64,000 nucleotides of DNA from Pyronema omphalodes (lineage: Eukaryota; Ascomycota; Pezizomycetes; Pezizales; Pyronemataceae): NCBI GenBank assembly GCA_024516155.1, contig JAJJXM010000081.1, positions 124,001 to 188,000 on the forward strand. Direction: 5' to 3'. The translations under genes were made by a program, and so were the position numbers. The notes beneath the pieces were generated by a model, which saw only the letters and a program-made list of their open reading frames with translations, did no database searches and was not told where the DNA came from. Below are positions 32,906-42,054 of this stretch, piece after piece. The stretch's first letter is position 1, and the number at the start of each line of letters is the position of its first letter.

Positions 32906-34492
32906 TCATGAATCTCCAGCCATCCGCAACTTACCCTCCAATTCGGCATCCCAAAGTTGCCCACTACTAGTATTAATCATCGGTAAACTAGGGGGTAGAT
33001 CATGTGAAGCGCCAAACGAATCAGGAACGGAAGGTCGCCTCTGGTTTGTAATCTCACTACTCCCTAAATGAGAGGGCATTGGTAGGGTCATTGATCGTTT
33101 GCGCAGCCGGAACTTAGGCCTGACTTCTTGCATCGCTAGTGGCTCTGAATCGTCTGAAGATTCCGAGGGAGATGCAGGGGCCGGCACAGATAATATCTGC
33201 GGTGCTGAAGATGATGGATTGGCGTGAGCCTGAATGCTGCGCTCATCATCATCATCTAGTGGTACATCGGTGAACTGTTGATCCATCTCCGTACGGCTAT
33301 TACCATCGGGAGGAACAAGCGTGAACCTGCCGGGAGTCGGGTCTGCCATTGAGCGGAAAAGAAGAGGACCGGGAGAACTGGGACCTGGGCTTGGAGGATG
33401 GGGGTCCTGCGACATTCTTCGAAAATAAGCAACCGGTCCCTGGCTGAAAGCATTGTCGGGGACATTATGATCGGCGCTGGGATACCCAAGGGAGTTGAAT
33501 GAGGTATGAATCGGCTGTGTTGTTTCTGTCAAATGGTTTCCGGGAGGACTCTGTCGGCTCATGTGATGATTCTCCGATGTAACCATTGCATAATAACTAG
33601 ATGATTCATAAGCGCCTGGAGGCGGTCGTGGCATTTCCTCGTAATGATCCTGTGTCCAGATTTGAGGAGAACCGGCATCTGGGCTTGAGCGACTGTGATA
33701 GTTGGGAGATATACTCGGAAGATGGCCAGGTGAACCAGTAGGGCCTGGAGTCGGCTGAGACATTTCCTGATAGAACGCTTCTCGTGTACTAGAACCAGGA
33801 CTTGGGGGCGTTCGAAAGAGATAAAATCTTGGCTTTCGATGTGGCTGTTGCTCCTCCTTCTTCTTGAAGCGGGAATATAGGAGAGTACCTATCAGCCCTA
33901 CAAGCAACAAGGCACCTAAAACGCTGCAGGTGGCGACGACTGCTGTGTTCTTGTGGGAATGTTTAGGAGACAAGATAGGCTGGTCAACGGTCTGCGCAGT
34001 TGTGGTTGGTGCTGGTAAAGCGGTGGACGTAGACCACAACGTTTGCGTTATAAATGTTGCTTGTGTGCCACTGCCTTTGCTCGGAGTTGGTGTAGAGTTC
34101 GTGGGTGTCACCCAGTCGCAGAGGATGTCTTCTCTGGTTGTGGAATTGCTCAGGCTCAAAGGAAAAGTAAGGTCGTTTTCGTTCCTCACTCGTCCAATCC
34201 TTTCGAACTTTCCTGAAACGTCCAGGCAGTCGAAGAACTTTCCGTCTTTGCCGATGTCTCTGTATACGAAGCTCTCGCAACACATCTCACTCCCCCCATC
34301 TGTAATTCTGCCGTAATAAATTGTACTGCAGTAGTATTTTGTACTGCATTTACTGGTGTGTTGATCGACCTGGCGGGCTGTCCGTTCAATTTTAGGGAGA
34401 GCAATCACTTTTTTTGTCTCCATAGTTTCGTGAGAATGGTGACTTGGTACAAAATGCGTAGTAGAAATGGGGAATTTGAGGCTATTGTTCAT
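32906..34492 (-). CDS. Single-pass membrane protein, Cys-containing ectodomain, receptor/sensor-like
   Basis: Given from the first in-frame ATG (34492), 528 aa. The ectodomain has six cysteines (about residues 49, 55, 71, 72, 89, 125) within SKCSTKYYCSTIYYG, SEMCCESFVYRD and DILCDW, and N-glycosylation sites. A Ser/Thr-rich stalk follows, then one TM helix at about 183-206 (TAVVATCSVLGALLLVGLIG) stopped by a basic YSRFKKKEEQQPHRK. The long cytoplasmic tail is Pro/Ser-rich with PPxPG repeats. This layout is common among fungal cell-wall and surface sensors. Oddity: no signal peptide follows this ATG, yet the open frame upstream (to 34759) holds a hydrophobic segment, TQLILLLLQT, with no ATG. 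A possible intron (GTACGT, CTAATG, ATAG, about 34550-34485) also lies there, so the true 5' end may be an unseen exon. Confidence 0.72.
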   Translation of the reverse strand: MNNSLKFPISTTHFVPSHHSHETMETKKVIALPKIERTARQVDQHTSKCSTKYYCSTIYYGRITDGGSEMCCESFVYRDIGKDGKFFDCLDVSGKFERIGRVRNENDLTFPLSLSNSTTREDILCDWVTPTNSTPTPSKGSGTQATFITQTLWSTSTALPAPTTTAQTVDQPILSPKHSHKNTAVVATCSVLGALLLVGLIGTLLYSRFKKKEEQQPHRKPRFYLFRTPPSPGSSTREAFYQEMSQPTPGPTGSPGHLPSISPNYHSRSSPDAGSPQIWTQDHYEEMPRPPPGAYESSSYYAMVTSENHHMSRQSPPGNHLTETTQPIHTSFNSLGYPSADHNVPDNAFSQGPVAYFRRMSQDPHPPSPGPSSPGPLLFRSMADPTPGRFTLVPPDGNSRTEMDQQFTDVPLDDDDERSIQAHANPSSSAPQILSVPAPASPSESSDDSEPLAMQEVRPKFRLRKRSMTLPMPSHLGSSEITNQRRPSVPDSFGASHDLPPSLPMINTSSGQLWDAELEGKLRMAGDS

Positions 34493-35293
34493 TAGGTACT
34501 TCTCTGGCAAGGTTGGGGTCCGGTAATCCACGTACGTTTGTAGGAGCAACAGTATGAGTTGTGTGAAATGTATGGTCACCGCTCCAAAGTTCCAAAGGAG
34601 TGTCCCGGGCAAGTTGGAGTAAGAAGAAGAGAGGGGGAGCGGTGTTAAATGGGACGAGCCTTTTCTACCGGAAATCGGAGCTAGTGGGTGAGCTGATTGT
34701 ATTCTCCGTGCTTCTAAATAGAATGCTGCGTTGAATCTATCGGACACCTCATCATTCAATTGAATGGGTCAATGACGCCGAGGGTTGAAATAGAGCCCGA
34801 TGTACCGGAGGCTAGCCCTCATGAATGCCGATAATCAGAAGCGCCCAGCGAGATTTCCGGGCCTTTCGGAAGCGCAGTGCGCTCACGATTGTGGTCTTCT
34901 AATCATGAAGAATCACCCGCACCCTCGTACGCAATTTTTTGACTGGCACTTGCACTTGAGGTTATTACAGTTTGGTTCATGACAATCGCACCAAATAAGG
35001 GATATATACGGCTGGTATACATGCCTTTGCTTAAGCCGATGAAAGTCTAGAGTACCAGCCACGGGTACGAACAGACTTCCCGATAGCACACACTACTTCA
35101 AAATGACGGCAAAATTGGACTGTAGAGATTGTTGGAATATGAGAACTGTACAGGGACCTAACCCATCATGAGCGACTCAAGCCTTTTCAAACCACGTTAA
35201 CTGCTTAAAACTGCCAAAACTGGTTATGAAGGGGGAATAAATACTATTCAGTACATACAAAACAAGATTGTATAGTATATTAGTCCCCAGTAA
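34493..35293. other. Intergenic with possible missing 5' exon
   Basis: The first 270 bp carry the ATG-less open frame upstream of the membrane-protein gene. The rest is the 3' side of the 63-aa gene. No other feature seen. Confidence 0.4.
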
Positions 35294-35485
35294 TCACAGG
35301 AGACGCCTGGGATTGAAGTTCTTGAGTCCTTCTATAGCCTCCAGAGTATCCGACTGCATAGAATGGCGGTCCAATGCTATGATCCCCTTGCATTCAGACA
35401 ACAGCCGCTTAGGTTGGGTAATCATAGCGATCGGGGCATCGAAGCCAGGTGGTATGGATGCGAGGCCGCTGGTAATAGAACTCAT
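35294..35485 (-). CDS. 63-aa protein of unknown function
   Basis: ATG to TGA on the minus strand, 63 aa, starting MSSITSGLASIPPGFDAPIA and ending EAIEGLKNFNPRRLL. A TATATA box lies at 35568-35563, 78-83 bp upstream, followed by a CT-rich leader and the context CTGCCATGA, so promoter, leader and frame agree. The frame stays open upstream without another ATG after the TATA box. Soluble, no signal peptide, no cysteine pattern. An overlapping plus-strand frame (35268-35693) is longer but has no promoter features and looks like its antisense. No family recognised. Confidence 0.45.
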   Translation of the reverse strand: MSSITSGLASIPPGFDAPIAMITQPKRLLSECKGIIALDRHSMQSDTLEAIEGLKNFNPRRLL

Positions 35486-37653
35486 GGCAGGTCGTTGGGG
35501 AGAAATCGCAGTGCAAATTAGGGTTTGGTTCGAAAGGTTAGAGAAAAGCAGTCTAGGCGAGATATATAGGAAGGTCCAGGTAAAAACGGATGAGTTCAAA
35601 CAGGGCCTGGTACATTGTTTGCGCTGGTTTGGTTGTTTATTCCTACGTGCACTGGTTAATGATATGATTAAACTGGTTTGGTTCCTCCACTAGCAAACCG
35701 TTTACCGAGTTAGTTTACGCAGCGCAATGCCGTTACCTGGTTCCATGGACCCCTCAAAACTGAACCAACTGTGTATCTGGAACACTAAAACTGCACCAAC
35801 CAACTGTGAAGAAATGCTTTAATCAGTCAATTGTATCAGAATACTATAAGCAGATGTCTTAGTACGCACCTGAAATGGTATAGCGTTAGAAATAGAGGTT
35901 GCAGTGACGTATTTCATCAGTTTCAGATAGTCGGAATTTAAAATGCTTTAATCAGTCAATTGTATAGTACTCAATTTCTATCCCTAGCTTCTAGCATCGA
36001 GTGATGTTGAATGATTGAGTGACGCCCTGCTTGGGGCGCTTGGCACCCATCCGCGCGTCTTTCTCATTCGCTCAGTGTGCAACTAAATCACACCCCATTT
36101 AACTTGCTGGTTTCCTGTCATCGAGCTGTATAGGTCTGAAAATTGACACTGATGTGTCGAGCTATTGTGATTATTAGGTGATTGGTACCTCCTGAAAGCT
36201 GTGGAGCCTTCGATCAACTAGAGATTCCTGTGCGGTCAAGCTCATATATAACTCCGCCAATTTTCAAGATACTGACACGATTGCGGTCACTGGTTTTGAA
36301 ACTGTAAATTTCTTTCAACATCTTTTACAACCAAGCAATAGACGGGTGATATAAATCAATGGCTTGTCGGCGAAGCATGGTGCTTATGCCGAAACGCGGT
36401 ATATAGGCCCCAGCAAAAGGTTCCGAGAGCTGTGCTTGTATGAAGACCTGTGATTCCACTCATTCTGTATTATTGAAAATTGAATTTGAAATTTGAGAAA
36501 CGTTCTCTGGGTTCCATTTAATTACCCTTGGTCCTTCAAACAAACTCTTCTGGCTGGAAGGTGATGAAGAGGTGAATGTTTGGGGGTTATTCTGCATGAC
36601 CACCCCTGCCATGGGACCTCAACTATGTGTTCGACACTCCCGTCTAGATGCCTAGGCGAAATTCCAACCTTTATGGACATTTTATTACCATATCCCGCTG
36701 TCTTCTCTATCTAGCGAGTGGCGAGAGTTCCCTACGCGCATCGAGCCTCCGATAGCTGCCGTTATGTCCGCAATGTGTGCTCCAAAGCCACAGAACCACA
36801 TTTTAATCAACTACCTGGAATTTTGGACTCATTCAAGAGCACATCGATTTAGTCATCGGCATAATCACCGGGAGTCTTATTATTTTCTTAGCTCTGTCAT
36901 GGGCGGCTGGTCTGTAGGCGAGTGCACGGACCAACTTATTCATCCCGCGGAAAAGCCTGTTAGAAAGCCTTGGAATCTCTTAACTTCTATTTTTACCAGC
37001 CGCCATAGCGCCGGCAGTATGGATACGGCGCTTATAGCGGCGTTCTGAGATAAGAAAGCATTGATCGACTGGTCGCATGCAAGTTCTCCAACTAAAATTG
37101 CTGTCACTACGACTGCATATATGTATACAAAAGATACGGCTTCTGCATGCATTTTTGGGTATTGCAACAGAAAGGCTCTCGCCTAACTGGATGTGGTATG
37201 TTTTCTCCAAGGTAAAATAAAAATACGGTTATTGATATTGTTATACTATATGGCATGGTATACACAGACCAGCACGAAGTGTGTGCAACATAGACTCACC
37301 CCTTACCCGACTGTAATAAATGTTTTGTTATCACTAGATAAACTGTATGCCTGCGTAGTTTTTCGCTTCTGCCATAAAGCAACAAAGCCGCTCAGGGTAC
37401 GGATGCCGGTACCAGGCGGCCATGACATCCATAAACAGCGACGGAGCACGAGAAGGATTGCAACACTTACTCGTCGAGAGAATAAGAAGGCACTCTCGTA
37501 TTCATTGCCGAATCTATGGCAATGAGCTTTTATAGACATTTTGGCGGAAATTTATCTGCTAAACACGTTAGTAATTTAAGAAGGAACAATGACAACAACT
37601 TGAGATAGTATGCTGGATTCTTTCAAATAAATTCCCACAAAATCGTACAGGGT
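35486..37653. other. Gene-poor interval
   Basis: An AATGCTTTAATCAGTCAATTGTAT sequence occurs twice (about 35813 and 35941), a 24-bp direct repeat 128 bp apart. Otherwise only short frames. Confidence 0.4.
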
Positions 37654-38040
37654 TTACTCTCGGTTACAAACCTTTAGCTCGGCTACGGGAGCCACTCTCG
37701 ATAGTACCTGGGAAACGCATGTAATCCATGACTTTTTTAGCGTCTCTATTATGCACGAGGAGATCATAATATTCTTAACGAGTAAGTACCTAGAGTATGG
37801 CAACAGAAATCCGGTATTTTCGATAAGCGGGTTCCCAAGGAATATAATAGCCTTAGCGTGTATAGCTAAGGGCTTAACGACCCATTTAAAACTGTCTATC
37901 TTTTCATACGTACGCGCGAATACCCGCCATAACCACAGTGAACGACTGCCGATATACGTCGAGCACACTTTTGGGTGTGGTTGAAGAGGAGTTGGTATAA
38001 CGTTGGTAGGTGTACGAACTGTCATCTTACTAGAGTTCAT
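37654..38040 (-). CDS. Possible gene, 128 aa, unknown
   Basis: Open frame from an ATG at 38040 to TAA at 37654. Basic and moderately hydrophobic, with SRSLWLWRVFARTYEKIDSF near residue 35 and HAKAIIFLGNPLIENTGFLL in the middle. No domain, signal peptide or promoter evidence. It lies about 190 bp downstream of the three-exon gene on the same strand. It could be an extra exon, a transposon relic or a chance frame. Confidence 0.3.
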   Translation of the reverse strand: MNSSKMTVRTPTNVIPTPLQPHPKVCSTYIGSRSLWLWRVFARTYEKIDSFKWVVKPLAIHAKAIIFLGNPLIENTGFLLPYSRYLLVKNIMISSCIIETLKKSWITCVSQVLSRVAPVAELKVCNRE

Positions 38041-38226
38041 GACAGCCTGGGGGGGCGGGTTCAAGTTAAATAGGGGCTAAACACATGTGGAATGGACGTG
38101 AGAGCGGTTGTCTATCTTAAGGATGTCTTCCTTTGAGCGTTTCGATACTTTGTCTATGGAGTGTTTGGGCGAATCAGAGATTATATGAGATGTAATACGT
38201 CAACCTCAAAAGAAACGCAGTTGTAT

Positions 38227-39114
38227 TTAGACTCTTTCTCCTCCCTCACCTTCACCAGATTGTTCGCTAAGCTTCCCTTTCCTTGATCGTCTGTCGCTAG
38301 AGCTCCCTGGAGGCCATAGTCCTGCTGCCTTCTTTTCTTTGACGATTGCCTTTCGCTGGAGGTTGGCTGTGTAATACAGAATCCAAACGAAAAATTTAGC
38401 GTCAAGGTCTAACGGATAGTTCACCATTGACTTTAACATTTCCACCATTTCTTTCTTTTCTTTTAATTCATTGACATTACGGAAGTCTCCGTGTCCAAAA
38501 CTTTTGTATACTGTTTTTGCAGCTGAAAAAAAAAAATCAGTTTGAAACCCTTTTAATGAAACTTTGAACACAATACAATACCTTTTTTAACAGCCTTTTG
38601 AGACAGTGTATTTGACATGTCAATTTTCATCAAATCCCACATAGCGCTAGGCGTCTGGTCCTTGACCAACGGCGGCGCCTTGATAGTGTATTTGTAGAGG
38701 TTTCTGCACGCGTTTATTAAGACGACGAGGAGGAACGATGGATCGATTTCTACGCAAAGTTTCCAGTCTTTTTCGATTTTGGCTTGTATTTGGGTACTTA
38801 GTGATTTTTCGTTACTAAGTACCCATTGCAATGGACGTGTCTTGTCCATCACCCTCCATGTCGCCCTCTTCAGCACCCATCGGCCTAAAGATGTTAGCTG
38901 TGAGGTGCGGTGGTTGTCGGTTGGCGGGGACGGGGGGGTTACAGTAACCCTGAAACTCCTCATCAGTGACGCGCAGAAGATCACGCACTTTTTCGGGATT
39001 CGCTGTTGTCAATTTCGCGTCTTCCTCGTCGAAGTCGCTCTGCATGTCTTCGTCCTCTTCGCTCACCTCGTCTTCATCGGTGAATTCGGTGTACTCGTTC
39101 TCCTCGCTATCCAT
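38227..39114 (-). CDS. Three-exon gene, 254 aa, unknown (helical core, acidic N-terminus)
   Basis: Exons 39114-38949, 38884-38582, 38522-38227. Intron 1 38948-38885 has donor GTTACT, branch GCTAAC, acceptor TTTAG; intron 2 38581-38523 has GTATTG and TTTCAG. All phases join cleanly, turning three short frames into one protein. Residues 1-45 are strongly acidic (MDSEENEYTEFTDEDEVSEE). A helical core follows: WVLKRATWRVMDKTRPLQWV, a hydrophobic segment around IDPSFLLVVLINACRNLYKY, and WDLMKIDMSNTLSQKAVKKA. The C-terminus is Lys/Arg/Ser-rich. The helical, Trp-containing core is loosely reminiscent of retroelement gag capsids, but I cannot establish that. A 12-bp hairpin lies inside exon 2. Confidence 0.72.
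38791..38825. repeat. Perfect 12-bp inverted repeat inside a coding exon
   Basis: TGGGTACTTAGT (38791-38802) and ACTAAGTACCCA (38814-38825) with an 11-nt loop, within exon 2 of the 254-aa gene. Confidence 0.85.
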
Positions 39115-39572
39115 GGTGATGGGTGGTGGGTGATCGGTGAGGACAATTGGAGATGGGGGATGAAGGATGGGTGATGGGAGGTGGGGATGGGTGATGATGC
39201 GGGATGGGTGCACTTCTGCCAATGGCATCTGTTCTCGCTCATACCATATCCGGTTTCTGGTGGTACCAGCGTGACTGGGGTGAATTGTCAGATTTGATTA
39301 ATACCACAAGAGTTTATAATGTATACTCTCACCCTGTCTTCGTGTTCGGCGTTTTCTGCCATGATGTCGACGCTTAGTGGTTAAACAACACTGCCGGTTC
39401 TCGCAGGTCGAAGATGACTGTGTTTTAGGATTTTCTTCTTCCAGCGAGGTTATTTATCTTAAGAGCTTCTTTCAGTATTCGTTTATTACCTCTCTTACAA
39501 TGGAAATCATATTTTTTTCTCTTTATTCACAATTAAGCTTGATTGCTTTGCCAATTTTTCATGAAATCACCA

Positions 39573-39650
39573 TTGGCAGAATGCGAAACGGTTTGCGTGG
39601 TTTATGTTCTAAGAATTTGGCAGAAAATGCCAAACGGTTTGCGCGATTTA
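39573..39650. repeat. Tandem near-duplicate of about 33 bp
   Basis: TTGGCAGAA...AAACGGTTTGCG...TTTA at 39573-39604, repeated at 39617-39650 with a 2-bp length difference. It lies about 460 bp upstream of the 254-aa gene. It could be regulatory or slippage-derived. Confidence 0.65.
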
Positions 39651-42054
39651 CAAGAGCGCGCTGCTGATCATGAATTGTGGAACAGAATTACGCGGCAGTG
39701 TGAATTGTGCACAATATCACAGCGGACCCTCAGTCGCGCTGGTACCACCACAAAAGAAAGTGAAAGGAGGGAGTTGCCAATTCTGACGTCACGCCGGTGC
39801 CGCCGGAAACCGGATGAAGCGGCACTGAACAGTTGAACACCTTTTGAACACCTTTGAACACCGATTTCTCATCGCCAAAATTTGGATATAAACACAATTT
39901 TGATCATATCTCGGAGTGTTGGTTTACAAAAGTACGGTTTACCTTTCAATATGAAAAGGCGTACTTATATGGCTTTTTCGTAACGGGCAAAATCACGCCA
40001 CTCATACCTAGACCAATAGCGAGCGCCTCGGGGACCTCAGTAACGCTGGGTACTAGGGTAATAACCGTTGTCATGGCAACCCCTGACCTGCGGTGGAGTA
40101 GAGTTAATGAGCTGAGCCAGCGCGGTGACACTTGCTATGGCGGGATAAAACGTATGTAGAGGAACACATCATCTTGCCTGTCTACCCCCCTTTCATTTAT
40201 GCATTTAGAATACCAAATTGGGATCTCGCCTTTGAACCATGTCAGAGTATAAATTTGTAGTTAATCAAGGATCTTTACTTAGCTAGCCACTGAGATTCCC
40301 TATACTAGGGTCTACCCTAAGACCCCGGTTTGCCAGGAGGGTGAATAAGTCGTACAAATAATGCATAGGCATCACAAAACAAAATACTGGTCATGTATAG
40401 GGAAGAGAGCAATTGATTTGTTTGTATACAAATCAATTTATCATGCGTATATCTCATACCAGTCATCTCAGAGCAAGAACTATGATATGTAAGTAAAAGC
40501 TCCGACAGATTTTGGGTATCTCGGGAAGGACAAGAGCTAAAGCCCAGCAATTTATATATGAAAATTGGACCGGAATTCGAAGAGACCGAAATGCAAGGAC
40601 ATATGTAAGTACTACCAAATAGAATCTCACCACGCAAACCATCGACTAAATCAGAAAGTACTTCACATGGTCGATCGGGCTCTGTTCATTTGTGAGATGA
40701 TTGGGCTGAGAATGTTAGACCTGGCTTAATAGGTGGAGGACAATTCTAGAAGGAAGTTACATCTGATAGCAAGACAACTATATATGCGGGTAGAAGGGTG
40801 GAAGTTATCCCAAGAATAGGAAGGATAGCACGGCCTGCCAGCTATACTGAATGACAATGTGTGGTGATCTTTCATGACGCAGGCATGGGCCGTCACTCCG
40901 TTTGTACGTTACGTAGTGTAGCAGTCCATTACGCAATGAATTATTACTTTTATTTCATCAACCATGGGCTAGTCTAGCTGCGCTCGTTGTAGTCATCTAA
41001 TCCTAATTCTAGTTCTCATACTAACAAAGCTCATCTCAACATTTTCATCTCAACCTTCAGACCCGAATATCACTGCCATCACATATCATACTACGGCACT
41101 CCCATTAACGTCAGTGGGGGCACATTGACGTTAGTGCGATTAATGTCGGATGAGATTTTCTCTCTCATCTGAATAAGAGCGGGCATCCACCGATTGGTCA
41201 ATTAAATCCGTCTGTATATGTCTGGTTGCTGGAGATCCACAATCGCGCTAGCTTCGTTGTAAAATCTTGGCCATGAACTAGAGTACGTACTCTCGATTGA
41301 CTTCTGTTAATGGGGCACGTTATAAGCTTTTTTTCGAACCCATGACATCATCGTGGGCTTTTTTGATTTCTCCTGGAGCTAAATTGTTACCAACAAGGTG
41401 GTCACATTTATTCTCGAGATGACAAAACTTCGTATTCTGTCCCGAGGTGTCCTTTAGTGGGACGTGATGATGAGTGATACACAACGAAGACACGACTAAC
41501 GACCCGTCTAGGCTTACCAGGCCTCACACATAACGACGTTACGCGTGCGATGAGTTGATACCAAGAGATTGGCTATACGGGAACAATTTTCATGAAAACT
41601 TAGGGCGAATAGACTTTCTCAACGAATAATTTTATATTTCTCAAGGTTTCCATTCTCATAAGGCTAGTCAATGGGGCCAAGCCTCTTAGCTATTGGAAGC
41701 AAGCGTACAAACGAATATCTCTGGAAGAACGCTTCTCCTGGGGTTGCTTTGACCGAGACATTCATTTCCTGCTCAAATGCTACCGCAAATGCATAAATAA
41801 GTAAATACGCCGGCTAATGTCCTACAAAAGATAAAATACAGGCGACCCATTATCACCCGCAATTCGCTAAGCCTAAAAACGATCCATGCATTCCTAATTC
41901 ATAAAACATCTCAAATACATCATACACTATACATGATATAAACAAATAAAATCGTAACATCTTAAGCCTTAGAAGTAATTCTACGGTACATTAGTAAACG
42001 AATGCACAGATATAATAAGTCGGACACTTACTTGCAGAAACAACCCTAAGGATT
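39651..42054. other. Gene-poor interval with a CRE-like inverted repeat
   Basis: Three TTTGAACACC-like copies in a row at about 39832-39862. A plus-strand frame at 39854-40159 is open for 101 codons with no ATG near its start and no motif. Inverted TAACGTCA (41106-41113) and TGACGTTA (41126-41133) resemble paired half-variants of the bZIP CRE site. No gene called. Confidence 0.4.

Noticed and set aside
35268..35693. A 141-aa plus-strand gene
   Set aside because: TATA box, leader and start context favour the minus-strand 63-aa gene in the same place.
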